Assembly: GCF_013046825.1 (NCBI RefSeq)
Contig: NZ_CP053187.1
Coordinates: 2,576,001 to 2,640,000 of the forward strand
DNA from: Turicibacter sanguinis
GTDB lineage: Bacteria > Bacillota_I > Bacilli_A > MOL361 > Turicibacteraceae
Direction: 5' to 3'
Length of the DNA stretch: 64,000 nucleotides
The notes beneath the pieces were generated by a model. It was not told the origin of the DNA. It saw nothing but the letters and a program-made list of their open reading frames with translations, and did no database searches. How positions within the stretch are numbered: position 1 is the stretch's first letter; every line of letters starts with the position of its first letter. Positions 34,671 through 43,292 of the stretch are shown in pieces. A program made the translations under genes and the position numbers.

Positions 34671-36161
34671 TTATTTAATGACTAAAATGTGATCTAAATT
34701 TTTATCCGTTTGATCCGTTAAAAAAGCACCACTTTTAATTAACTGTTTTAAGGTTCGAATGACTTCATTTGTAATTAGTTCACCTGGTGCAATAATTGGA
34801 ACCCCTGGGGGATAGGCTAAAATAGATTCTCCCGAAATTTTCCCTGATGATTCTTCAAGAAGAACTAACTCTTTCTCGCTAAAATAAGCATCACGAGGTG
34901 AGAGTTTAACTTCTGGTTCAATTTGTCGAGTAGGAATTAAATGACTTGTTTTAGCCTTCGTATAACGTTTAGATAACAAACGAAAAGCTTCAATTAAACG
35001 CTCAATATTTCGCTTAGAATCCCCTAAACTAATAATAGCTAAGACGTTATTTAAATCCGCCATTTCAAGTTGGATGGAAAATTCCTTCCACAACAAATCG
35101 TATACTTCAAAACCAGTCATCCCAAGTCCGGCAACATGGATTCCAAGTTTGGTCACATCAAATGGACGTTTAGAATCCTGAGGTTGAATGGTTTGAATTC
35201 CTGGAATTTGATTGAGTTGTTCTCTCGCATAATGACTTAAGTTAATGACATGACTTAATCGTTTGTTGCCATGTAAGACTAAATTTTGTCTCGCTCCATC
35301 TAAGCTTCCCATAAGTAAGTATGATGCGGATGTGGACTGGAGCATATTAATGACTTGTTGAACTTTCATGACATCCACTCGACTCGAATTGACAAGCATG
35401 GCTGATGCCTGTGTGAGTGCCCCACCTGTTTTATGGAGACTGACACAGGAAATATCTGCCCCAAGCTCCATCGCTGATGGAGGCAATCCCTCGTGAAACG
35501 GAAAATGCGCACCATGCGCTTCATCGACTAACACTAAAACATTTCGCTCATGACTGATCGTAATAATGGTCTTCAAGTCCGTCACAAATCCATAATACGT
35601 TGGATTGAGCAAAAAGACGGCTTTAATTTCTTCATCGCTCATTAATGCTTTTTTTATCTCCTGTGGATCCACATTGGCTGAAATTCCTTCTTTACTTCTA
35701 AACTCAGTCGGTAAATAAACAGGAATCGCACCACACAAAATCAATCCGTTAAGTGCAGACTTATGAATATTACGTGGTAATAAGACTTTATCACCTGGTT
35801 TTAAAACAGACATTAACATGCAATGAATCGCAGACGTTGTCCCATTTGTCATAAAAAAAGCAGCATCTGATTGATAGGCATCAGCAAGTAGAGCTTGTGA
35901 TGCGGCAATGACCCCCTTTGGGTTAGAGACATTGTCTAGAAGTGGCAATGAATTGACATCTAATTTCATCAGCTCCGTTCCAAAATAGTCTCTTAGTACT
36001 TTCACCCCAACGCCTCGCTTGTGTCCTGGTACATCAAAAGCAGCAATATCTTTCTCACCATATTGTTTAAGAGCGTTAAGCAGTGGCAACTTTTGATGAT
36101 GAGTTTTTTGAAATGCCAATTCTCTGTTCTCTCTCAATTCTTTTGCACTTAGTTGCAACAC
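34671..36161 (-). CDS. speA: Arginine decarboxylase (Orn/Lys/Arg decarboxylase family, PLP)
   Basis: A 496-residue fold-I PLP enzyme making agmatine from arginine. PGHKRG near residue 45, DEAHGAHF near 212 and SLHKTGGALTQ with the PLP lysine near 240 identify the family. Arginine specificity is inferred from the agmatinase downstream. The longer frame starting at TTG 36179 includes its own Shine-Dalgarno (AAAGGAGGG); the start is more likely the GTG at 36161 or the TTG directly after it. First gene of the spe operon, after a 226-base leader. Confidence 0.88.
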   Translation of the reverse strand: MLQLSAKELRENRELAFQKTHHQKLPLLNALKQYGEKDIAAFDVPGHKRGVGVKVLRDYFGTELMKLDVNSLPLLDNVSNPKGVIAASQALLADAYQSDAAFFMTNGTTSAIHCMLMSVLKPGDKVLLPRNIHKSALNGLILCGAIPVYLPTEFRSKEGISANVDPQEIKKALMSDEEIKAVFLLNPTYYGFVTDLKTIITISHERNVLVLVDEAHGAHFPFHEGLPPSAMELGADISCVSLHKTGGALTQASAMLVNSSRVDVMKVQQVINMLQSTSASYLLMGSLDGARQNLVLHGNKRLSHVINLSHYAREQLNQIPGIQTIQPQDSKRPFDVTKLGIHVAGLGMTGFEVYDLLWKEFSIQLEMADLNNVLAIISLGDSKRNIERLIEAFRLLSKRYTKAKTSHLIPTRQIEPEVKLSPRDAYFSEKELVLLEESSGKISGESILAYPPGVPIIAPGELITNEVIRTLKQLIKSGAFLTDQTDKNLDHILVIK

Positions 36162-36422
36162 CTTTTTCCCTCCTTTCAATTAAAAATCTAAGAATATAAC
36201 ACGTTTTGTTTAGTATTTATAAACTTTTTGGGTAAAAAAATATATTTTTTTCCAAAAAAACAATAAATTAAACAACAAACAAAAAATATAAATACCCTAA
36301 AAAATACCTTCTAATCGGTGATTTTGATACCAATTATTGTTTTTTAAAGCATTTATACATCGATTAAATCCAACTTTCAGTTGAATTACGATTAGTTTAT
36401 TATATAAATTTAATAAAATCAA
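36162..36422 (-). promoter_or_regulatory. AT-rich promoter and long leader of the polyamine operon
   Basis: TTGATT (36422-36417), a 17-bp spacer and TAAACT (36399-36394) on the - strand are the best promoter found. The following 226-base leader has a CAACT-GAA-AGTTG hairpin and long A/T stretches but no clear terminator. A regulatory leader is possible; no known riboswitch class was recognised. Nothing else is seen in 36423-36518. Confidence 0.4.
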
Positions 36423-36518
36423 TACTTTTTTTGATATTTTTCTCACTTTTTACCTCAAGTAATAGAATACTAAACTTTTTGTTGTATTCAATTTTCACAA
36501 CTAACACTATACGTAAAC

Positions 36519-36549
36519 AAAAAAATCACCGCTATTTAAGCGGTGATTT
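36519..36549 (-). terminator. Intrinsic terminator of the RHH/coiled-coil gene
   Basis: On the - strand AAATCACCGC and GCGGTGATTT enclose an eight-base loop and precede TTTTTTG. It lies about 100 bases after the stop codon. Confidence 0.82.
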
Positions 36550-36649
36550 ACACAGGCCAACCCTCTTTACAACATACATTTGTTCATCACATAAAGTGAC
36601 AAATACATTAATTCGTTCATTTTCTTCTATCACTAGTGCTGATATCAAA

Positions 36650-37504
36650 CTAGTCTAGGCTGGCATTTTTTTGTTTTAAAACTTCTACTAAATCCTGTTT
36701 TTCTTTTGATAACTCTTCAATTTGCTTTCGTGCCTTTTCATTCACTTCTTCAAGTTCTATAGCAGCCTGCTTCTTCATTTCCAATTGCATTTCACTCAAG
36801 GCTAACTGATGATTTCGTCTCTCGAATTCAAACTCCTGTTGAAGCGTTTGGATTGCTATTCTTTTCTCTTCTTCCATCTTCACTTTCAAATTTTGTTGTT
36901 CTTCTATCTCTTTTTGTAACTGGAATTCTTGGCGTTTAATTAACGCTTCTTGATCCTGAACCAACGCCTTTAACTTCACCGACTCCTCAAGCACCTGATT
37001 TGCCGCTTCTATTTTAGCTTGCGAATCAGCAAATACTTTCTCTAACTGACTATTTTTATCTTTTAATAACTGATTTAACTCACGAATATTCTCTTGCTCC
37101 TCTTTTAAGACACCAAAATCCTGAGACATCTTCTTGAGTTTATCCTTTAAACCCTGTAATTCTTTATCTTTTTGCTCTATAATCTCCAATTTTTCGTTTA
37201 GAGCCGCAATTTCTTCCTCTTGTTTATGTCTTAAGATTGATTCCTTATTTTTAATCTCTAATTCACGCACTTGAGTTCGCTCAAACATATTAATATAAAT
37301 ATCATTCATACGTTTTGTAATTCGTTGTAATTCTTCTAAGTCTTGATTAAACTGAGTGGATCCATCTCTAATTTGCGCTAACTCAAACTGTGACACCATG
37401 ACTTCCATTAATTCTTTGTTATTAATCCCATTTTCTTGCGCTAAAACGAGAAACTTCTGCTTTAATTCCTCATCAATTCGCACACTTAATACTGCATCTG
37501 CCAT
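36650..37504 (-). CDS. Ribbon-helix-helix-like DNA-binding protein with long coiled coil
   Basis: A 284-residue protein. The first 45 residues (LSVRIDEELKQKFLVLAQENGINNKELMEVMV) have the strand-helix-turn-helix pattern of ribbon-helix-helix repressors. From about residue 75 to the end it is an almost unbroken heptad-rich coiled coil full of E, K, Q and L. A DNA-binding head with a long coil recalls KfrA of plasmids and MatP of the E. coli terminus, without claimed homology. AAAAAGGTGAAG precedes the ATG, a TATAAT lies about 35 bases further up, and a phased GTATAC array starts 90 bases upstream. Confidence 0.7.
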   Translation of the reverse strand: MADAVLSVRIDEELKQKFLVLAQENGINNKELMEVMVSQFELAQIRDGSTQFNQDLEELQRITKRMNDIYINMFERTQVRELEIKNKESILRHKQEEEIAALNEKLEIIEQKDKELQGLKDKLKKMSQDFGVLKEEQENIRELNQLLKDKNSQLEKVFADSQAKIEAANQVLEESVKLKALVQDQEALIKRQEFQLQKEIEEQQNLKVKMEEEKRIAIQTLQQEFEFERRNHQLALSEMQLEMKKQAAIELEEVNEKARKQIEELSKEKQDLVEVLKQKNASLD

Positions 37505-37593
37505 CTATCTTCACCTTTTTCCATCGCACTTTTTTCTTTATTATACCCTATTTTTTTATTTTTTGCTACCACCCCTATTCCATGTGCACAAAA

Positions 37594-37662
37594 GTATACA
37601 TAAGTATACAAACTCATACACCGACGTAAATAACGTGTTTACAATAGTATACGAAAGTATAC
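37594..37662. repeat. Helically phased GTATAC array (operator or centromere-like)
   Basis: Perfect GTATAC hexamers start at 37594, 37604, 37647 and 37657; degenerate copies TCATAC at 37614 and GTTTAC at 37637 extend each group. Within each group spacing is exactly 10 bp, one helical turn; the groups are 23 bp apart. The two halves mirror each other. It lies just upstream of the RHH/coiled-coil gene promoter. Confidence 0.75.
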
Positions 37663-38458
37663 ACAAAAACTACGATAAGTTTATATTCAATATAACTTTT
37701 ATTATATTGAATATAAAAAAATAGCAAAAAAAATAAAAACAGAAAAAGGGATGAAAGAAAAAAATAAAGAGACCACAAAAGAAGAACAAGAAAAAAGCGA
37801 AGAGATGAGTTAAAATATGGAAATTTATTATTTACTTATAAAGAAATAGCATGAGGGATAAAAAATGCAGTCAAATAGTGATAGTTTAAGTCCTATGTTA
37901 ACATTGGAGAAAAAACGACTAAACAATTCCGATCATGATGATGAAAATTGCAAAAATCGAATTTCGAAGCGACGTGTTATTTAACTCATAAAATTATAAA
38001 GATACACTCAAAATACTTGCTGAATAAAAGCTTGTTATGTTTGGATACAAGAAGCTAAGCTACTCATTTAGAATTACTGTCACACGTGAATCCTAATAAC
38101 AAAGAAAATAGATGCGTTATAAAACAATTAAAATTCATTTAGAATAAAAACGAGTTAGTGTTCGACGCTAAAAAAACAAAAGAAAAGGATGAATAACTAC
38201 ATAAGTGACGTGAGAATACCGTTGATAGTCCCAAATCTGATTGTAAAAACAAATCGAAAACTCCTAGCTATTCCCTTAAGCGCTCAAGATAAACATTGTC
38301 TTCTTTTGAGCAAAAAGAAGCAATCTCACTCAAAATCTTCACAGCCCCGGGCGTATCACTTCTATGCAAAAATAAGTTAGAACTTCCGAACTATAAAAAA
38401 ATCCTAATTCTCTATCGCCCCTCCTACTTCAAGCAGTCACATTTTTGAACAGTAAGCT
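37663..38458. other. Gene-poor 800-base stretch
   Basis: Very AT-rich DNA beside the GTATAC array. It holds one plausible 39-codon frame (37865-37984). A 63-codon frame at 38189-38380 has only a GAAAAGG directly against its ATG and a composition unlike neighbouring proteins, so it is not called. No repeat, terminator or RNA gene was recognised in the rest. Confidence 0.45.
37865..37984 (+). CDS. Possible 39-residue small protein
   Basis: A short frame, MQSNSDSLSPMLTLEKK and so on to SKRRVI, with GAGGGATAAAAA directly upstream giving a well-placed ribosome binding site. It is polar and ends in a basic patch. No promoter or terminator is clear and no family is recognised. It may be chance. Confidence 0.3.
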   Translation: MQSNSDSLSPMLTLEKKRLNNSDHDDENCKNRISKRRVI

Positions 38459-38494
38459 AAAAAGGAGACCCTTATAAAAAAGCGTCTCCTTTTT
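38458..38494 (-). terminator. Intrinsic terminator
   Basis: On the - strand AAAAGGAGAC and GTCTCCTTTT flank the loop and T residues follow, just after the 60-residue hypothetical gene. Confidence 0.83.
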
Positions 38495-38497
38495 CTT

Positions 38498-38680
38498 CTA
38501 ATAATTCTTAGGAAGATTAAATTCTAAAACATCATACCCTTGTTCTCTCATTTGTGCTAACAATTCTTCAAGATTAGCTGCTTTAAGATATCTAAAATCT
38601 GATTTTAATTTACTTTCATTAACAATCCAAATTTCATCATGAGGATAGTAATGATCAATAATTTTAAAATGCCGCTCCAT
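38498..38680 (-). CDS. Small hypothetical protein
   Basis: A 60-residue protein, not recognised, with two strands (HFKIIDHYY, EIWIVNES) and a helix (NLEELLAQMREQGY). GGATGAGGAG lies directly before the ATG and the preceding gene ends 15 bases away, so it is probably the second gene of a two-gene operon with 38696-39211. Confidence 0.55.
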   Translation of the reverse strand: MERHFKIIDHYYPHDEIWIVNESKLKSDFRYLKAANLEELLAQMREQGYDVLEFNLPKNY

Positions 38681-38695
38681 CTCCTCATCCCCCCT

Positions 38696-39211
38696 TTAAA
38701 AAGTAGCAACCAGAACTGAAATATTAAATCCTGAATCATCATAATCTCCCCATGATTCCCAAACAACGTCTTTATCCTGAATCACTTGATGGCGGTGTCT
38801 TGAATACTCGTCAATCAATAAAGAAATCCCTTCTTTCGTTTTTCCTGAGTGAACTAAACTCTGAACTTTTCTAATATTCTCTGTCAGTTGCGTAACCAAT
38901 ACACGAGGTAAATGGTGTGAGCATACATCTTGACGTAATTTTGATGGTTCTAATAAGATACGAATCACTAACTCCGCCTGAGCTCTCCCACTAAATAATT
39001 CTTTGTAATTAGTTCCTTGAGTCACCAAAACTAATTCATTCTCTTTGTGTTCATAACATCCCTTTTCAAGAGGATAATCTTGATACAATTCAAAAGGAAG
39101 TCCCTTTTCTTCGATTAAACGCTTCATCTTTTTTTGTAAAATCCAAGTGACATCACGGCTAACCATAAATTCATATTTAGGATATTCCTGTTTGATTTCC
39201 TCTAATGCCAT
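38696..39211 (-). CDS. Hypothetical protein
   Basis: A 171-residue soluble protein, not recognised. It has an amino helix (ALEEIKQEYPKYEF), a central strand-rich part (ENELVLVTQGTNY) and a helix near ENIRKVQSLVHSGKTKEGISLLIDEY. The longer frame to 39247 lacks a ribosome binding site; CCAGGAG precedes the ATG at 39211. Upstream partner of the 60-residue gene. Confidence 0.55.
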   Translation of the reverse strand: MALEEIKQEYPKYEFMVSRDVTWILQKKMKRLIEEKGLPFELYQDYPLEKGCYEHKENELVLVTQGTNYKELFSGRAQAELVIRILLEPSKLRQDVCSHHLPRVLVTQLTENIRKVQSLVHSGKTKEGISLLIDEYSRHRHQVIQDKDVVWESWGDYDDSGFNISVLVATF

Positions 39212-39323
39212 AAAAAAAATCTCCTGGCCAATCATCACACACATCACCCTTATTCCTAAATCCCTCCTAATACATCCTATTCAAAACGAAAGAGGAATAT
39301 TTCAATAAATTAAAACGTTTTCT

Positions 39324-40034
39324 CTATTTTTCTGTGATTCGCTTCATATAATCCATCATCAGACCAATTAATAAGATAACGCCACAACACGTTATAAAAA
39401 TTGACGCATGATTCAAATGATTCATTGCAATCCCAATCGATGCCCAAATAATGACAGACGGATAAATAAAGTCCTGTTGTGTTGACAAAATAGTAATTGC
39501 GATAAATCCAATAAACATTAAAAGAAAAATTGTCCAAAACGTCTCAGATAATCCGAATAATTCAACACCCCAACGACTCTTTAACACAATCAAAGTTTCA
39601 ATCAAACTAGCAATTGAAATCCAACTTAAATAAACGGATAATGGCACTCTAAAAAAAGATGATTTGCTAGTGGCATGTCGGCAAGAGATATAACTGAATA
39701 CAGTCATTAATAAAGAACCTATGATACAAAAAACTGCAATTGGTTGACCAACCAACAACGATCCTCCAGCAAAGCAAAATACTAACGGGATAAAGCGACT
39801 CACTTTTTGATATGCAACATCGTATTCAGTAGACTTAAAGCCAAATCTTATAATCCAAATCCCAAATAATAAATAGATGATAATCCAAATCAAAAACGCG
39901 TAAGGTGCTGGGGTAATAAGCGGTTGAGCTCCCGCTACACTGAAGGCTGTTTTTCCATTAATAAAAAAAGAACAAACTAATAAAAATACATAACTAACCA
40001 CATTAAAAAAAGTAAAAATAAATTTCTTATTCAT
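39324..40034 (-). CDS. TspO/MBR-related tryptophan-rich membrane protein
   Basis: A 236-residue integral membrane protein with about seven hydrophobic segments. TPAPYAFLIWIIIYLLFGIW resembles the PxPxxFxxVWxxxY signature in TspO-like tryptophan-rich sensory proteins; the extra length matches a divergent group in Bacillota. Function may involve tetrapyrrole or lipid binding; unproven. ATGGGATG-like bases and GGAGAGAA precede the ATG. No operon partner. Confidence 0.6.
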   Translation of the reverse strand: MNKKFIFTFFNVVSYVFLLVCSFFINGKTAFSVAGAQPLITPAPYAFLIWIIIYLLFGIWIIRFGFKSTEYDVAYQKVSRFIPLVFCFAGGSLLVGQPIAVFCIIGSLLMTVFSYISCRHATSKSSFFRVPLSVYLSWISIASLIETLIVLKSRWGVELFGLSETFWTIFLLMFIGFIAITILSTQQDFIYPSVIIWASIGIAMNHLNHASIFITCCGVILLIGLMMDYMKRITEK

Positions 40035-40280
40035 CCCATTCTCTCCTATTTCATAAGACTTATACTTAAGCTTATGTTAAAACCTATCAAAGTCGAACTG
40101 ATTTATAAAAAAATGACAACATAAATGAATAAATCTAAGAGTTGATAGATCATATAATCTACACAATATCTTTTACTTAAAGGTAGCGCTCATCTAAGAG
40201 TTTATCTCTCACTTAGCTTTCTGTTAACAACTTTATTCATTTGAAGAATGACTTATTCTTTTTTATTATCCTCTAACATG

Positions 40281-40319
40281 AAAAAAAGATAATTCCTGTT
40301 GAATACAGAAATTATCTTT
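40281..40319 (-). terminator. Intrinsic terminator of the Cys/His-rich protein gene
   Basis: On the - strand AAAGATAATTTCTGT and ACAGGAATTATCTTT pair with one mismatch and are followed by TTTTTC. The rest of the gap 40035-40379 holds the upstream region of the TspO-like gene and no gene. Confidence 0.82.
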
Positions 40320-40379
40320 ACTAAATGGCGCTTATATCATGTTTTTAATAAGAGAACCTATTTTGATAACTTAAGATTT

Positions 40380-40979
40380 TTAATCGACTGATAAAGAAAC
40401 ATCGTCTATATTTACTGCCTCGATGCCGGCATTACCATATACGAATCTCACTTCTATTTGTTCAGTGCCAGCAGGTGCTTGCGAAGTAATACCACGATAA
40501 TATGAGAAAATACTTTCACCTGTTGGAAGATCCCCACTTCTTATCGGAATTGTTAACCCAACTACATTAGAAGGTAAAAAAGTTACAGTAGCAGTTAGTG
40601 GTCCGCCAGTCCCCTGAGCGTTAGCAAAGAATGAAAACTCATAGTAACATCGACTATCATCAGAAACGTCTACTGTCTGTGTTAAAGTAGTATTACCTGA
40701 TAATCTAACAGCTGATTGTCCTGAGTGAACTCGCCCCTGGGAAATTTGGCTAGCAGTTGTACCAGTAACAGTCCAATCAGTTGGAACCTCTGCTGCTGTA
40801 AAAGATTCAAATCCTGGATTATCTAATAACTCTCCTGAAGATTGACATTCACAGTTTCTAGTTGGTTCTTGTGATTCGTGTTTACAGCGGCAATGACAAT
40901 CGCGATCATGATGATTGTGTTCATGACAATCGCGATCCATTCCATCATTTCCTGTTTGAACAATAAAGTAATTTGGCAT
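40380..40979 (-). CDS. Cys/His-rich protein with C-terminal jelly-roll (NTTRR-F1/CBM-like) domain
   Basis: A 199-residue protein without signal peptide. Residues 14-46 are a Cys/His cluster, DRDCHEHNHHDRDCHCRCKH, then ECQSS. From about residue 50, LLDNPGFESF...PTDWTVTG begins a beta-sandwich of the type found in carbohydrate-binding modules and NTTRR-F1 domains of spore surface proteins in Bacillus and Clostridia. A spore-coat or exosporium role is therefore possible. Upstream, AATATAGTA resembles a sigma-K -10 element. Own terminator. Confidence 0.6.
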   Translation of the reverse strand: MPNYFIVQTGNDGMDRDCHEHNHHDRDCHCRCKHESQEPTRNCECQSSGELLDNPGFESFTAAEVPTDWTVTGTTASQISQGRVHSGQSAVRLSGNTTLTQTVDVSDDSRCYYEFSFFANAQGTGGPLTATVTFLPSNVVGLTIPIRSGDLPTGESIFSYYRGITSQAPAGTEQIEVRFVYGNAGIEAVNIDDVSLSVD

Positions 40980-41133
40980 TGTAACACCTCGTTTTAAATT
41001 TTTACTTTCAAGCTTAGATTCATAAGCTAAGATACTATATTCAAAGAAACTATCTGGTGTATAGACATAATCATTTACTTTAAGATTTTTTTATTTTAAG
41101 CTAATTTCCTATATTCGAAGAACCTATTTGAAG

Positions 41134-41182
41134 TAAAAAAACTCGTAGCAAATAAACTTCAAATTCGTCTATTTGCTACGAG
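41134..41182 (-). terminator. Intrinsic terminator of the recombinase gene
   Basis: On the - strand CTCGTAGCAAATA and TATTTGCTACGAG form a perfect 13-bp stem followed by TTTTTTT. Confidence 0.85.
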
Positions 41183-41241
41183 CCTATAAGATAAAAGGAC
41201 TACAACATAAATTTTATCGAACCTTATTTTCATTGTAAAAA

Positions 41242-42222
41242 TTAAAATAAATCATCAATATGAATATAGTCCCCTGCATTATCTTTTAATTTATCTATCG
41301 AATGGACGTATCGATTGGTTGTCGCTATATTTTGATGAGCCGCAAAATCTCGAACTTTTTCAATACTTGCCCCACCTGTAATAGCAAGGGTAATTGCCGT
41401 ATGCCGAGTTGAATGAACTTTTAAATGTTTATCTATCCCAGCCTTTTTACAAGTTGATTTCAACATATAATTCAAAGAGCTTGGATCAAGTTTCTCATTA
41501 TTCCTTTTATTACGAGAGTGGCCAATAAATAAATATGATTCTGCATCCTGGATCATATCACGATTAGTGCGCTCGATATATTCTTCAATCAACCGCTTCA
41601 GACTCGACTGAATTTTTACCATATCTTTTTTATTTCCTTTTCGCATGACATGAATGACATCATACTCACCATATGTCGTAATATCTTTTAATTTAATATT
41701 AATCATTTCAGATTTACGAAGTGCAGTCGTAAGTGCTAAGACGATAATGGTTTTATTACGAAGTTCCACAATTTTTCTTGTATCAAAGATTGAGATCAGT
41801 CGTTGACACTCATCCTGAGTTAAAAACTCTGTTTCCTTATTATTCACCTTTGGCTTTTCATCTTTCAAATTTCCAAACGGGTTAAAATAAAGTAATGATT
41901 TTCCCGTTCGATTATCTTGATATTTTAATAGCCACTTATACAAAGAGCTCAGTGAAGAGACCTTGCGATTGATCGTAGCAGAAGCACATCCTTTTCCTTT
42001 TAAATCAAGTAAATAATGTTCGACATCAAACATATTAACTGCTATGATTTGTTCTAATTGAATCTGTTCAATATAATCAACTTGAAAAAAATCCAAAATG
42101 TCTCTTTCATATGAAATCGCAGTGTAGTGACTACTGCTTGCTTTTAAATTTAAAAAGTGACGAATAAAGTGTACTTTTTGAGATTCGCCGACGGCTCTAT
42201 TTTGTGATAAAACTATCTCCAT
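41242..42222 (-). CDS. Tyrosine recombinase (XerC/XerD-like integrase)
   Basis: A 326-residue site-specific recombinase. The amino SAM-like domain (about 1-110) precedes the catalytic domain with Arg in TTALRKSEM, HSTRHTAIT (H-x-x-R), the late histidine in AAHQNIATT and the tyrosine in NRYVHS. Start choice: the ATG at 42222 fits GGTGAG just upstream; ATG 42234 is also possible, while the frame to 42315 has no support. It lies 19 kb from dif but no attachment site or mobile element is seen beside it. It could be XerC or XerD or an orphan integrase. Confidence 0.85.
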   Translation of the reverse strand: MEIVLSQNRAVGESQKVHFIRHFLNLKASSSHYTAISYERDILDFFQVDYIEQIQLEQIIAVNMFDVEHYLLDLKGKGCASATINRKVSSLSSLYKWLLKYQDNRTGKSLLYFNPFGNLKDEKPKVNNKETEFLTQDECQRLISIFDTRKIVELRNKTIIVLALTTALRKSEMINIKLKDITTYGEYDVIHVMRKGNKKDMVKIQSSLKRLIEEYIERTNRDMIQDAESYLFIGHSRNKRNNEKLDPSSLNYMLKSTCKKAGIDKHLKVHSTRHTAITLAITGGASIEKVRDFAAHQNIATTNRYVHSIDKLKDNAGDYIHIDDLF

Positions 42223-42322
42223 TCTACTCACCATTCTCCTGTTTATTCCACATTTAATCATATCACAACTTAAAAATTTTTGGATAATAAAAAATAAAAT
42301 ACCACAAATAACCACTCATCAT

Positions 42323-43120
42323 TTAGAATGATTTAATCTTAAAAATTTGTTTGGCATTTAACCCCATTAATTTTTCGTAATCCGTATGACTTAAAGAATT
42401 TTTCAGGTCATAAAAATAATCTTGATAAATACGCTTTCCAAGAGTCTCCAATCCATCAATCGGATTATCACTTCCGAACATGATTTTATCCACTCCACAA
42501 ACTTTGATGGCTTTAAGGGTATCTTTTGCATTAACCCAAGTTGTATCACCATAAAGATTCGGTAACTTTGAAATCAGTTTAATCGCTAATTCATGATCCG
42601 TTCCGAGCCCTAAATGCACCATCACAAAATTCAAATCAGGATATCGCTTGGCTACCTCATAAACATGTAACGGTGTTGAATACGGATCGTTTGCGGTATG
42701 AGTCACAATTGGAAGCTGATATTTTCGTGCCAACTCAAAATAAGGAATCATCCGTTTATCATCAAATGCCACCCTTGAATGATAAGGATGAACTTTTAAA
42801 CCATAGATAACCGCTCGATTTTCTTCAATCAATGCCTCTAAAGAGGCATCAACCGCTTCAAGCAACGGTTTCACCCAGATTAAAGCACCTAATCGATTGG
42901 GATGCTGCTTTACAAACTTCAATACTCTCTCATTACTCTTTAGTTGTGAATGTTGAGAGCAACTTGGAATGAGTACTTGTTCATGATCAACTTCTGAAGA
43001 TTCAACATTCGAAACTAAGCAAAAATCAATCGCATATCGTTCCATTGAATCTAGTAATACGGTTTCTGAGAGCTTAAAATTTAACATTTCCCCTATATGA
43101 GCATGCGAATCAATAATCAT
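42323..43120 (-). CDS. Amidohydrolase family TIM-barrel protein
   Basis: A 265-residue predicted metal-dependent hydrolase or decarboxylase. DSHAHIG near the amino end, GLKVHPYHS near 150, THTAND near 177 and MFGSDNP near 230 supply the histidine and aspartate ligands. It belongs to the amidohydrolase_2 group with varied substrates. Close spacing to the recombinase gene (100 bases) does not prove an operon. Confidence 0.82.
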   Translation of the reverse strand: MIIDSHAHIGEMLNFKLSETVLLDSMERYAIDFCLVSNVESSEVDHEQVLIPSCSQHSQLKSNERVLKFVKQHPNRLGALIWVKPLLEAVDASLEALIEENRAVIYGLKVHPYHSRVAFDDKRMIPYFELARKYQLPIVTHTANDPYSTPLHVYEVAKRYPDLNFVMVHLGLGTDHELAIKLISKLPNLYGDTTWVNAKDTLKAIKVCGVDKIMFGSDNPIDGLETLGKRIYQDYFYDLKNSLSHTDYEKLMGLNAKQIFKIKSF

Positions 43121-43263
43121 ACTTCCACCTCGTTTTATTTGATGGACTTATTATACAATAAAAACAGAGATGGGTCACCTCTTGAAATATGAGAAAGAAC
43201 GGTTTAAAAATGCACCTTAAATCCTAAATAACAAAACAAACAATATCCTTATATAATATAGAA

Positions 43264-43292
43264 AGAAAAAAAGCTTCCAAATAGAAGCTTTT
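43264..43292 (-). terminator. Intrinsic terminator of the DUF308 gene
   Basis: On the - strand AAAAGCTTC and GAAGCTTTT flank a five- to six-base loop and a T run follows; it overlaps the stop codon. Confidence 0.8.

Noticed and set aside
38189-38380. A 63-codon + strand frame in the gene-poor region
   Set aside because: GAAAAGG directly abuts the ATG, there is no promoter or terminator, and the residue make-up is not protein-like. It is mentioned only in the gap entry.
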